DNA of 64,000 nucleotides, taken from contig JAPTJF010000239.1 in NCBI GenBank assembly GCA_029339195.1, positions 27,867 to 91,866 on the forward strand, written 5' to 3'. Of the stretch, positions 11,460 through 21,622 are shown in pieces. The stretch's first letter is position 1, and every line of letters begins with the position of its first letter. Source of the DNA: Micractinium sp. NFX-FRZ (taxonomy: Eukaryota; Chlorophyta; Trebouxiophyceae; Chlorellales; Chlorellaceae). Below the pieces are notes generated by a model. The model ran no database searches. It was not told the origin of the DNA and worked only from the letters and a program-made list of their open reading frames with translations. The translations under genes were made by a program, and so were the position numbers.

Positions 11460-14400
11460 GCGGCGGCAGGCATGCAGCAGCAAGAGGGGGGCGGGTGCAT
11501 GGCGTCGGCTCGCAGCATGCTGCTGCAGTTTAGCGTTCGGGACACCGGCATCGGCATCAGTGCTGACAACATTGGACGCCTGTTCCAGTCCTTCTCGCAG
11601 GTAGTTGCCGGGTGGGCAGCCCAGGGGCGGGTGTGTGGAGAGGGCGGAGGGCTGGACGCAGGTCTCTGCTGCTCTTTGCCTGCTCGAAGCATGCTGCGCG
11701 TGCCGTGCTCATGCTGTGCCTAACTTCCATCCTTCATCCTTCGTCTTTGCACCCATCCATTCCCTTCAATCCCTTCATTCATGCACCCCACCACACCAAG
11801 CAAGCATCTCTCCCGACCTCCCCCCCGCCCGACAGGTGGACGCCTCCCCCACGCGCCGCCACGGCGGCAGCGGGCTGGGCCTGGCCATCTGCCAGCGCCT
11901 CTGCCAGGCCATGGGTGGCCGCATGTGGGCCGAATCCGGGGGGCCCGGTGAGGGCAGCCTGTTCCGGTGGAGCATCCGTGTGCGGCTGCCCGAGCCCTGC
12001 CACAGCGGGCACGGCAGCGGCAGCGCGCAGCGCACGCCGTGCAGCAGCGGGCGGTGCAGCATGGAGCAGAGCGGCAGCGCGCGCAACAGCATGGATGCCA
12101 AGCTGTTTGGCCTGGGGGCTGGGGCGGGGCTGCTGCCGGCAGCCTCCACGGCACTCTATGCCCTGTTGGGCCGGCGGGTGCTTTTGGTGGAGCCCTGCCC
12201 CATGGTCAGGCACGTGTTGGCGCTGGCGCTGCGCCGCTGGGGCTGTGCCGTGTGCACGGTGGGCAGCGAAGCAGAGGGCATTGCACGCCTGAAGATGGCG
12301 GGTAGCGGCGCCGCCTGCGGAGCGCCGGGCAGCCCAGTGCAGCCGCCGCAGCCGCCCTCGCCCGGTGGCGAGCAGGTGCCCGTGCCGGCAGCGGCGGCGA
12401 CGGCCCAGCAGCAGCAGCAGCAGCAGCAGCACGGAGTAGGGGAGCGCTGGGCGCAGGTCAGGCGGCGGCACATGCGGTTAGAGCATGCGGAGCCGCTGGC
12501 AGATTCTGAATTCCAGGTGGGGTGGGGCGGAGGCCCCCAGGGTGAGAGAGGGTGGAGGCTGTGGGGGCGGTGCGGGTCACGTCTTGTGTGCACGGTTGTG
12601 CAGCGCCCCGCTGGCGAGCGCCCCAGTGTCACCGAGCCGAGCGTGCCAGCGGTTCACAGCTGCCATCTGTCAAGGCCCCCTCGGCATCCTCTGCATGTGC
12701 GCCTTGCCGCGGCATGTGCACGCCCATGTCGGCGTCCCCTCCCCCGCTCCTGTGCCCGCCACCCTCTGATTCCCAGCATACTAAGCACACAGCGCAGGCT
12801 GTTGGTCCCTATGACGTATAGCCCTCATGATATATTTTCATGGGATTCCTGCTGTGTGCTGACCTGTCCTCTTCTGCCTCACACCCGTGCCTGTCGCAGG
12901 CCGCAGGCCCCTATGACGTCGTCATCATGGACATGCAGCTGCAGAACCTGCTCCAGGCGCTCATGATGTATGCCCACGCCAGCGAGGCGCAGGTGAGGAC
13001 AGGGGCAGGGGTGCAGGGCCCAGTGGAACCACATGCAGACTGTTGGCATGCCGGCAGGCAAAAGGGGGCAGGCAGGCGCCAAAGGTGGCGGGTCTGCCAG
13101 CCACTGTGATTGCCTCTCCGTGGACTGTGGTGCGCGCCAGCCCACCGGGCGCGGGCCTGGCCAACCCTCGGTCGCCGCCTCGCCGCCACCGGCCTGCACC
13201 ATCCCGCGCGGCCTCCACTTCAGCCCTTCACTCTAAGCCCTTTCCCCAATCTGTCACCTGCCTGCCTCTTCCCCCCGCCCTGCCGCTGATGCAGCGTGTG
13301 CTGTTCATGGGTTGGCCCGGGGAGAGCCAGCCGGAGGAGCGAGCAGGGTCCAGCGTGTTTGGAGAGGGGGAGGGCAGCGTCAGCGCGTACGGCGGCAGCG
13401 AAGCCGGCGGCGGCGGGCTGGGCAGCATGCACAGCAGCAGCCTGGCCTTGCTGCCGCCGCCGCCCCTGGGCGCCGGCGCCGGGCTGGCTGCACAGCCGCC
13501 TCGCCTGCTGACTGAGCGCCTGGCGGCGCAGGTGCAGGCGCCAGGTCAGCGCCAGCTGGGCTACGTCGTGGTCACCCGCCCCCTGCGCCAAGGCCGCCTG
13601 CGCCTGGCGCTAGAGGAGGTGCTCACTATGCAGCTAGATGCCAGCACTGCGGGGCCCGCGGAGGGCAGCAGCAGCAGCGCGCGGGCGCAAGCGGGCTCGC
13701 ACGCAGCGGCGCCGGCAGGCGGCGCGCCGCACCCGGCCCCCGGCGCGCCCGGCGACCCGCTCAACCCAGCTGTGCTGCTGGGGCTGGCGGCGAGCAGCGA
13801 CAGCGAAGGGGCCGATGTTTCCTCCCTGGGATCGCGTGCCAGCAGCAGCAGCAACCTGCGCTGCGCTGGCGCCACCTTGGTGCGCGCCACGCCCAGCGCC
13901 TCGCACCTGGAGACGGCGGCCGCGGCGGGCAGCATCGCCTCGCTGCGCCTGCTGCTGGCGGAGGACAACATGATCAACATGAAGGTGCGCTGCTGCGCAT
14001 GCTGCGCTGTGCTGCGCTGTGCTGTGCATGCCGTGCCATGCTCCGATTGCTGCGCCTGCTGCCAATGAGAGAATGCTTGAAGGCGAGCTGGGCTGCGCCG
14101 TATGCGTTGCTGTTCAATGCCAAGCTGCGCGCCCGCATGGCGTGCCGACCTGCGGCTGCATGCCGTACCGCACACCCCTGCGCCCCCTCCCCTCGGCCCC
14201 CTGTCCCTTCCCCCTGTCCCATGTCTCATCACCCCTCTCCCTCTCTGCCCCTCTTCCCCCTCTTCTCCAGGTGGCCCTGGGCATCCTGCGCCGCATGGGG
14301 TGCACCAATGTGGTGACAGCAGAGGATGGGGAGGCGGCGGTGCAGGCGCTGCATGCGGCCGGCGGGCCGGACGCCTTTGACGTCATTCTTATGGACCTCC

Positions 14401-15354
14401 ACATGCCCAAGAAGGTGAGGGGCCACTTCAGGGACAGGAAGAGGGTGGGGTGGGGCTGTGGGCTGCAGATGCCCAGGAAGGTGGAAGGGCACTGGCAGCA
14501 GGAAGAGGGTGGTGTGCGGCTGAGGGCAGCTTGGTGCGTGCATGTGATGCACGTGCGCATGCAGAACTGGTGCCCTTGTTGGGAAGCGGATGAAGAAGCA
14601 GCGCCCGCTCCCCTGCCATCAGGCACGCCGCTTGTCCGCTTGCTGCCGCCTTGGAGACCTGCGTCTCTGCTGCGTCGCTACTGTCCTCCAGTGCAGGGCG
14701 ACATGGCTTTCTTCCGTAGCTGTGTTCGAAGCCAATGCCTCATATCTGCTCTGCTCTTCCTCCCCGTACATCTCTACTGCTGCAGGGCGGCATGGAGGCT
14801 GTGCGTGACATCCGCCGCACCTGGGCCCGCTACAACACCAAGATCATCGCGGTCACAGCGGACGCGTTTGAGGACACGCGCGACAACTGCATCGCGGTGA
14901 GTGTGCCTCCTCACCTCCCTGCGTTGATTGTGAGGGGTGGGGGATGTTAGGGGAAATGCGGTTAGGGACACTTGCAGTAACTGCAGAGCGGTGAGTGTGC
15001 CTCCTCATCTCCCTGAGGCGACTGCGTGGGGCAAAGAAGTGGGGCAAAGAAGTACGGCAAGGGCAGACGCGTCGGAAGGCTTCCACGACAAGTGCATCGT
15101 GGTGTGTGCAAGGAGGGCATGCAGCAGGGCGGCACGGCAGGCACGGCTGCCAGTGACCACTCCTGCCGCACCCGCCCTACCCACGTGCCATGTGCCGCTG
15201 CTGTGACCGCCTCACCGCCCGTCTCTTGGCCCCCCCCCCCCTCTCGCAGAATGGGTTCGACGGCTGGCTGGCCAAGCCCTTTAGGGTTGAGGAGTTTGCA
15301 CGGGTGATGGCGGTATGCCGCAGCGGCGGCGCCCTCACGCCCAAGCGGCCCTGA
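6880..15354 (+). CDS. LOV-domain hybrid histidine kinase (blue-light sensor kinase)
   Basis: Fifteen exons: 6880-7056, 7531-8126, 8521-8638, 8939-9034, 9295-9486, 9863-9958, 10359-10473, 10824-10878, 11267-11600, 11836-12516, 12900-12992, 13295-13984, 14271-14414, 14786-14896, 15250-15354, totalling 1,200 aa. After a short coiled coil, a LOV domain (about 215-330) carries GRNCRFLQD. Cys257 is the residue that forms the flavin adduct in photoactive LOV domains, and the [17 protein letters not shown] stretch matches the flavin-binding half. A HisKA domain follows with [11 protein letters not shown] (His368). The ATPase has an N box (LNNAVKFTE), G1 (DTGIGIS) and G2 (GGSGLGLAI), with a Gln-rich insert. 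Two receivers come last: a degenerate one (about 705-960) and a canonical one with AEDN, Asp1123 in ILMDLHMP and Lys1175 in LAKPF. Predicted role: light-dependent autophosphorylation and internal phosphorelay. The ATG at 6880 (gcgcaATGGcg) is the first in frame that gives a sensible N-terminus. Confidence 0.93.
8639..8775 (+). repeat. Tandem 62/60-bp repeat spanning the donor of LOV exon 3
   Basis: Exon 3 ends ...CTGATG at 8638 and the intron opens gtgggtgggctggg. The same junction recurs at 8701 (ctgctgatg then gtgggtggg), and with a G-to-C change at the donor base at 8761. Unit lengths are 62 and 60 bp. Confidence 0.9.
9750..9805 (+). pseudogene. Duplicate of LOV kinase exon 6 (pseudo-exon or alternative exon)
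   Basis: The true exon 6 starts at 9863 with tgggacctggtcaacac. At 9750, directly after an intact ttctgcag acceptor, the same 17 bases recur. The homology continues to about 9805 and would encode [18 protein letters not shown] without a stop. I see no good donor after it. It could be a decayed duplicate or a mutually exclusive exon start. Confidence 0.75.
9923..10240 (+). repeat. Three direct repeats (138 and 141 bp) of exon-6 end plus donor
   Basis: Unit starts are 9923 (ATCCTGGAC, in exon), 10061 (GTCATGGAT) and 10202 (GTCCTGGAC). Each runs through ...GAGGCC..A.GATG into a donor: gtgggcac, gtgggcac and gtgagggc. Copies 1 and 2 stay alike well into the intron (GCACAGAAGAATGCAACA). The third is more diverged. 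All follow the functional donor at 9959. Confidence 0.9.
14401..14530 (+). repeat. Duplicated receiver exon 13 end plus donor
   Basis: The real junction is ATGCCCAAGAAG with the donor at 14415. About 66 bp later ATGCCCAGGAAG is again followed by gt, and both are followed by ggaagagggtgg. Confidence 0.85.
14861..15110 (+). repeat. Three copies of receiver exon 14 end plus donor
   Basis: The real junction is CAACTGCATCGCG then gtgagtgtgcctcctcac at 14897. A second copy at about 14961-15020 ends GCAGAGCG, followed by the near-identical gtgagtgtgcctcctcat. A third at about 15066-15110 repeats GACGCGT...GACAAGTGCATCGTG, followed by gtgtgtgc. Confidence 0.85.
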
Positions 15355-16740
15355 GGAGGGCCTAGGTCTAGTCGGTGGGCTCACGGGACGCCGGCAGCCG
15401 GCGCCTGCGTTGCAACCCGCCCCACCGGCGCGACCACGAATTGACAGCGAACGGGCGCTGCAACCCCCGCCTTGCTCTACAGCACATTGATCCATTCTTG
15501 CACCAACCCTGTCCTGCCATCCATCCACCCATTTTCTCACATTTCCTCACAACTGCGTCATGCCCCACGCTGTCACGCGCAGACAAACCCACCTTGCCCC
15601 ACCTTGCCTGCGCGCCAGCGCCATGCGGCGCCCCCCAATTTGGGGGCCCTGCTCTCTCCCCTTCCCCACTCCCCCTCTACAGAACAGACCGACAGCATCC
15701 ACAGCATTCATCCTGCCTCACCGCGCCCCGGCTACAATGCCCAATCGTACCTGCCGAAGCTGCTTGTCCCACGCCGCCCCCCCCCCTTCCCCTTTCCCGG
15801 CCAGTGTGCCAACGCTTCATGTTTCCCTCTGGCCCCGAATTCCTTCCCCTCTTCTGTTTCGCGCCATGCTTCAAACCTCGCCCCCAGCCTGCCCGGCGCT
15901 GGCCCGTGCTCCTTGGCAGCGCATGGCCCCCTTGTGTCTGACGGGGAGCGCGCTTGAGCCAGCCAGCTGCATCGCACGTCCCACGCCGACACCCTCCCAT
16001 CTTCACACTCCGTGCAGCTGTCTTGCACCGAACCTGCCCTCCTTCCCACGAGCCTTATGCCCAGTGGGCCCTCCTTTCCTTGCTGTCCCACGCGCTCCTG
16101 CGCCCCCCTTGCCACTGCACTGTTCAGAAGCAGCAGCAGACACCCTCTTGCGTCCCAGCCCTCCCCTTCCCCCCTTATTCTTCTGCACCGCGTCCACAGC
16201 TTGCTTGCCAATTATGGGGGCGCCGGCCGGTGACGTCACTGTGCACCCTTCTCTCCTCTCCCTCTCCATTTAGAAACAAGCACGGCACCCTGTGTTTCAA
16301 ATAGGCACGGAATTGCATTGTATGCCCCGTCAGGCCTCGCTTCTGCACCTCGACCCGCCTGCATCGCTCCCTACTTGCCGCCCCTCCTAGCCTGCCGGCC
16401 GGGGATCATTTCATTGCTCGTTCGCTTGCGCTTTCATCGCCCCGCATTATTCTACACTGGATGACTGCCTGTCACACATTCGCTTGAGACGCACAGGGCT
16501 GAGCGAGTCAACCAGAGGTGCTAGTGACATTGCCGGCCTGCGCTGGGCATGCTGAGCTCGAGGGCCTCATCCGAGAGCGCGCGTGCGTCAGCGCGCGGTC
16601 CCGTGTGCCGCGGCTATTTGTGCCTGCAGCCGAGACAGGCAGAGCTAATTCTTGGTCGCTTGCCCCCTAGAAGGCGCCCCGCTGGCCACGCACAGGACCG
16701 CGCTCGCGTAGCTGCAAGAAGCCAGCTAGCGGCTCCTCCA
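15355..16740 (+). other. 3' UTR of the LOV kinase and intergenic DNA
   Basis: Strongly C/T-rich on the plus strand. The open frames in it lack domain-like composition and I support no gene. I found no clear TGTAA after the kinase stop. Confidence 0.5.
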
Positions 16741-16741
16741 A

Positions 16742-16747
16742 TATAAA
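16742..16747 (+). promoter_or_regulatory. TATA box for the small secreted protein gene
   Basis: Exact TATAAA, preceded by ctcctccaa and followed by a GCGC-rich stretch. A start site about 25-30 bp downstream would give an untranslated leader spliced at two points: candidate donors at about 16834 and 17081, and candidate acceptors ending at 17026 and 17232. That removes an out-of-context ATG at 17023 before the coding ATG. Confidence 0.6.
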
Positions 16748-17266
16748 GCGCGTTTCGCGAGCGCATAAGAGGCGGTGCTTTGCTCACGGGCTAGCAATCA
16801 ATCACCGCTTGCGCAAGCAGCAAGCACGCGAAGGTGAGCAGACACCCTCACGGGTGTGGTGCACACAAGGGGAGGAGACGGGCGCAGAAGCCCGTCATAG
16901 CACTGCGGGGCTAATTGAGCGGCCGGTGCTGCCACGCCCAGAACGGGCCACACTCCAGTGCTGCGCCCGTGCCTGCCTGCGCTGGGCGCACCGCTCACCC
17001 CGCCTCCCCTCCCTCTCACCCATGCAGCGCTCGTGCAAGAGCAAGCTCTTGGAGGCATCAAGCCGCTGGAAGCAAAGCAAGGTGAGCAGGGCAGCCGTTG
17101 TGGTTCAGCAGTGGAGGAAGTGGCTTCACCACCAAGTGGGCCAGGTGCCACAAGTCACCTGCGGTTCAGGAGTGTAACCAACGCCACTCCTCTGATCGCA
17201 CGCTGCCGCCCCCCTGCCCTACCACCCCTGCAGTCCCCTCAACCCTCCCACCACCTCTCCAACACG

Positions 17267-17710
17267 ATGGCTTCCTACCACAAGCTCTCCCTGCTCCTGC
17301 TGGCCCTGCTGCTGGTGGGCTCCGCCTCCGCCCAGCTCGGCCTTGGCGGCCTGGCGCGCGGCGGCGGCGGCGGCGGCGGGCAGTGCCTGCTCAGCTCCGC
17401 CGAGATTGGCAAGATCGACTTCCGGGAGGTGGCCGGCGCCTGCCGGGCGGGCATCTCCCAGGCCGCCCTGTGCTCCTCCTGCGTGTGTGAGCTGGCAGAG
17501 GCCTTTGCGCCTGCAGTGCTGGCTGCGGGTATCACTCCCGACAGCGCCGCTGGCATGAGCCGGGAGCAGGCCACCGCTCTGATCACAAACTGCGTGGGCG
17601 TCGCCCTGCCGGCGCTGCAGCGCGGCGGCGTGTCCCTGGGCACGCTCCTGCAGCTGCAGCAGTGCACCGCCCTGCCACCCTGCCTGCAGGCACTGGGCCA
17701 GGGTGCGTAA
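17267..17710 (+). CDS. Small secreted cysteine-containing protein, family unknown
   Basis: A 147-aa single coding exon. The N-terminus is a clear signal peptide (MASYHKLSLLLLALLLVGSASA), followed by a Gly-rich linker and a helical-looking domain. Eight cysteines in the mature part are spaced like a disulfide-linked secreted domain, including a C-x2-C-x-C cluster (ALCSSCVCEL). It is not the plant lipid-transfer 8-Cys motif, because the CC pair is absent. The ATG was chosen because it opens the signal peptide, sits just after a spliced-leader acceptor, and lies downstream of a TATA box. I do not recognise a family. Extracellular or cell-wall localisation is inference from the signal peptide. 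Confidence 0.72.
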   Translation: MASYHKLSLLLLALLLVGSASAQLGLGGLARGGGGGGGQCLLSSAEIGKIDFREVAGACRAGISQAALCSSCVCELAEAFAPAVLAAGITPDSAAGMSREQATALITNCVGVALPALQRGGVSLGTLLQLQQCTALPPCLQALGQGA

Positions 17711-17958
17711 TCCATCTGCCTTGCCCTTTGTGTGGCACAAAGTAACTCACAGTATGAAGTGTACCCTCCCGCACCCCTCCTGACCACCCACTGCGCTCCA
17801 CCTGACCACTCGCTGCACCCCAGCCCCACCACCACGCAAGCACGCACACAGCCCCACCGCCGCCACCACCCCCCTCCACCCCACCCACCCCCATCGTTTC
17901 TTCCTTCCATCCAACTTCCCTCTGGGACTCCTTTCTCACCTGCACGCACACTGCACCC

Positions 17959-17963
17959 TGTAA
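17959..17963 (+). terminator. TGTAA poly(A) signal
   Basis: Exact TGTAA 249 bp after the stop at 17710. It lies only about 70 bp from the opposite-strand signal at 18036-18040. Confidence 0.55.
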
Positions 17964-18035
17964 CACATGTCACCATCCACCCCTGCACCATGTTTAGGCT
18001 CTACGCTTGGTCCCAGGGCGCGCTCTATGTGTGCG

Positions 18036-18040
18036 TTACA
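18036..18040 (-). terminator. TGTAA poly(A) signal (minus strand)
   Basis: ttaca on the plus strand, 467 bp past the stop codon of the minus-strand membrane protein gene. Confidence 0.45.
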
Positions 18041-18506
18041 CTGCAAATGAAATGGAGTGATTATGTAAGCTGCGCAGTGACTCGAGCATGCAGAAGCAGA
18101 TGTGGGTCCTCCGGGGCAACGAAGAAGGAGGCGGGTGGCGCAGTGCATGCCACTGTCACAACAAGCCCGCAGGAGCGCAGTTCAACAGGCGCTTTTCCCG
18201 CTCTGCCGCCGCCGCCGCCGCTGTTGTGGCGAGGGCGCCGGGGCGAGCCAGGTGCAGGGGAAGGAGAGGCTGAGAGAGGATTGGAGGATGGGAGCGGCCA
18301 TGGATCACCGATAGAGGATGGTTACTTGGTACTAGTAGCACATGTGCATTTGTTCGTTGGGAAGGCCGCCTTCAAGTGCAAGGCGAGGCAGGGAGGATGA
18401 TGGGAGGCTGCTGGTGCCGCGCACGAGGCGACATGGGTAGCACTCCGATCAGCCATATTTTGACGCTAGGTTCGGCAAGGAGGAAAGGGTGTGAGGGTGC
18501 ATTCGT

Positions 18507-20512
18507 TCAAAACTCTCCAGGCAGGGGGGCCTGCTCTGCTAGTAGGGCCGATCGCGCGGCATGCAGGGCCACCGCCTGCGCCAGCAGCCACATGATGCCC
18601 ACCAGCAGCCACAGAGCTGCTGCAGTGTACATCACATCCATCCGGCAGCTCTCAATCATGAAGCAATTCAGCCGCTCGAACACGCCACCAGCTGCCGCCG
18701 CTGCCTGCCCAGCCCGCCGTGCTAACGTGGTGGGCAGGGAGCTGCCTGGCTGGCCCGCCCACCGCTGCCGCCGGCGCTGTCGCTGCTGCCGCCGCCATTG
18801 CCGATGCTCAGGCGTTGGCAGGGGCGCGCGTGAGGCGGCCACCAGCACTGGCACCAGCACGCCCAGCACAAGGAGGTGCCAGGTGAAGACGGAGAGGCAC
18901 CGCAGCCGTGGGAGGGCAGATTCTGCGGGGAAGGAGGGATGTGAGCGGGCACACCAACGGGGGTTTGTTGCGGTTTGTGCTGGATGGAGTGTGCGGGTGG
19001 CGGATCCAGGTGGGCAGGCTGCGGCTGTCTAGGGCAGCAGGCAGGGCGTGCGAGGCACAACAGCCTGCGACTCCTGGCAGACTGACCCCACCCGCCCTGG
19101 GGATTACTGGTGGTGGGCGCCCCAGATTCAGGGCGCTGCTGTGGCCACGCCGGAAGGGGGCGAGCGGCGCGCGAGGCATGGGCCTCGTGGGCACGCCAGT
19201 GCCTGCAATCCGTGCCTGCTGCCTTGCTAACTTTCAGGCAACACTTCAGGTGCCGCTCCCTGAGCTGCGTGCACAGGGGCCTGCTGCCAGAGCGGACCCC
19301 TTTGTGCACCACACGGACGTGAACTTTCACCGCACAAGATGACACACTGTCGGCACTCCAACCACACCCTCACCCGGTATCTGCGGCACCCCTGAAGCTG
19401 CGCCCGTGGCCAGCGCGTGCAACGGCAGCCCAAAGGGCAGCGCCTGCAGGACCTCCCACAGCACCGCCAGCCGGCGCTGGGTGAGCGGGTCGCCGAGCAG
19501 CATTGTGCCGCAGTAGTCTGCGTTGGTGGCGAGCAGCGGGATGATGGCGGCATGCTGCGCCAGCACGGCGAGCGGCGGCTGGTGCAGCACCAGGGCGGTC
19601 ACCAGCACAGACAGGAGCCGCGTGCCTGCGTGGCCGGGGGTGGGGGGCAATGCCGGCAGCGACTTGTAAGCTTGACGGGATGGCCAGTGCAACCGTGTGG
19701 CGGCGGGTGGGTGAAAAACAAGGGAAGCGGCAGGCGGCGCGCATGCACGGACGGGGGATGTGCCCTTTGCACTTCCTAGGATGTCCAAATGTCATCCACG
19801 CATGATGAGTGAGCAACAGTTACTAGCTCGGATCAGCACGGCTGTGCAGTAGATTGCAAGCCTGACAGCCCAACTCATGCTCATGCCATCAGCCTCTGCA
19901 GCCCGCCTCCGTCCCCAGCGCTGCTCATGATCACCGCTGGAGGCAGGCACCCAGCGGGCACCCAGCAGGCACCAACACCCAGCCGGTAGCAGGCACCCGG
20001 CAAGCACCCAGCTGGCGGCCAGCACCCAACTGCTCACCGCTGGTGGCCAGCACCCAGTCGCGCAGCGCGCCCAGCGCGCCCGGCCGGGCTGCTTGCCCCA
20101 TGGCGGTCGCTGCCCCCTCCTGCACACAGCAGCACAGCAGGTTTGCGGGGCAGCACAGCAGCCGAGTTGACGCGGTGCAGGAGCGGGTGCTGTGAGGCCG
20201 TGAGTTGCTGTGAGGATGGGAAGGCCGGCAGGCAACCCTGTACAGGCAGCCAGCGGCATGCGCTGTGCTGCAATCAGTGCAGACCCGCCCTGGCCCGACC
20301 TGCCTTGGCCTCTGCGACCGACCCTGCGCTCCCCCTGATCCGCCTCCGCCCTCACACTCGGTCTTGCACCAACCCTCTGACACTGCCCCTCGCCCCCTTG
20401 CTTGCCCCAGTCCCGCCAGTGAATCGCCGTTCCCGCCCTGCCACTTACCCATGAAGACCAGGAGAGGAGGGATTGGGCTAGCCTAAGCAGTGTGACGCCC
20501 GCCACTCTTCAA
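18507..20512 (-). CDS. Multi-pass membrane protein of unknown function (5' end unresolved)
   Basis: Minus-strand exons in coding order: 20449 to about 20512, 20038-20119, 19374-19625, 18507-18922. Phases agree across the last four, with donors gtaagt, gtgagc and gtgagg. The frame reads LLRLAQSLLSWSSW, then an Ala-rich exon ending LRDWVLATSG, then LLSVLVTALVLHQPPLAVL with a hydrophobic run, LPFGLPLHALA, then LSVFTWHLLVLGVLVPVLV, a basic loop, a conserved-looking stretch around ERLNCFMIESC, and a final helix LWLLVGIMWLLAQAVAL. About four membrane spans are likely. The most upstream exon follows an acceptor (atttgaag) with an in-frame stop just before it, so the start codon must be in an exon I could not place. 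I do not recognise the family. Confidence 0.6.
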
Positions 20513-21485
20513 ATGAAATGAATGGAGGGTTCCCATGGATTTGGGCGTGAGGGGTGGAGATAGCATGGGCATAGGGGGAGATGCGTCAGCAGGAGGCGGT
20601 GACAGGAAGAGCGGCAGGAGCAGGCAGACCAGAAGGACGGTGTGGCTTGCCATTTGCCATGCCATGCCATGCCGCTACGCACAGGCTGCCCCACTCGACT
20701 GTGGAGAGAGCACACATGCCCAAATGCCTAGCCTGTTGCAAGCCGGTCTGCTGACACGGGCGGGTGTGTTTGCAGCAGCATTGCGTGCTAAGCGCTTCAG
20801 GCAGCCTTTCGCACAGCTGACGGCAATATGAGGGTCACCTGTGTGCAAGCCACGTGTCGTGTGGGAGGAAGGCGGACAGGGCGAGGGCAGCTGCCTGCAC
20901 CGCCCCGCGAGCTGCATGCCGCAGGTGCCACAATGGTTCAGAGCCCTTGTGCCTCGCCGCTTGTAGTATCAATAAAGCAGCGCCCCAGAGTAGCAAAACT
21001 TGCTCGGCCGCGCGCTCCAGGCGGTGCCGCCCAGGGCCGTGCTCGGCGCCGCCGCTGCCTGCTGCTGGCGGAACTGGCGTTTGCTGCTGCGCATCCCCCA
21101 GCGGCGCTCGCTCCATCTGCGGCTCCCTGTTGCGGGAGATTGCTTGGTCGTCAAAGAGCCGCGCTTTGCATATTACGGTAGAGTCCTTCCGTGCCAAAGT
21201 GGTGGCTCACGGCCGCCGCCGCAACAAGCCCCCGAGTGTCCACTCTATGGTGAAAGGCAGTTCAGATAGTATGGCTCGCCGTTTTTCACGGTGCTCAGAA
21301 GAAGGTTGGTGGGAATCCCGTGGCGCTGGCGGGGCCCAACATGTCCCTTGGAGGCTCCGCGCCGCGCCTTGCATTGGATTATTGCCATCACATCAAGTCA
21401 TACATTGATCTGGGGTCGCGCACTTCCTAACCACGCCATCGCGCCGCGAAAAAGCGCTTTCGCTGCTCTCTGCCTCCCCGAGGCA
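20513..21485. other. Intergenic region between the membrane protein and the orphan first exon
   Basis: Should contain the missing 5' exon and promoter of the minus-strand membrane gene. A signal-like frame on the minus strand near 20650 has no usable donor. A 184-codon plus-strand frame starting at 20854 has no recognisable feature. No confident gene. Confidence 0.4.
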
Positions 21486-21494
21486 CTATATAAC
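21486..21494 (+). promoter_or_regulatory. TATA box
   Basis: ctatataac, located 47 bp upstream of an ATG (21533) that opens a short spliced exon. Confidence 0.5.
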
Positions 21495-21532
21495 GTGGTA
21501 TCGAGAGCGATTAGAACGTGCAGGCCGTGCCG

Positions 21533-21622
21533 ATGAGCTGCGCAGGGTGCAGAGGCGCAGCGCTACCTGAGGCGCCAGCGCCAGGCGCCGCCGCCGAGGC
21601 GTTGGCACTGCTTGCTCTCAAT
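21533..21622 (+). CDS. Candidate first coding exon of an unresolved gene
   Basis: ATG followed by 30 codons (MSCAGCRGAALPEAPAPGAA...), ending at a strong gtaggt donor in phase 0 and preceded by a TATA box. I could not identify the next exon between 21623 and 22524 with confidence. It may be an alternative or upstream first exon of the secreted protein at 22525, whose second exon is also entered in phase 0, or a separate small gene. Function unknown. Confidence 0.35.

Noticed and set aside
17023..17082. Upstream ATG (MQRSCKSKLLEASSRWKQSK) as start of the secreted protein
   Set aside because: It lies across a likely leader acceptor (catgcag), and the signal peptide at 17267 gives a far better start.
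20483..20665. Signal-peptide-like minus-strand frame (MASHTVLLVCLLLPLFL)
   Set aside because: An attractive first exon for the membrane protein, but it is out of phase with the next exon and has no usable GT donor before its stop.
20854..21408. 184-codon plus-strand frame
   Set aside because: Cys/Arg/Ser-rich composition typical of chance frames here, with no splice context or recognisable motif.
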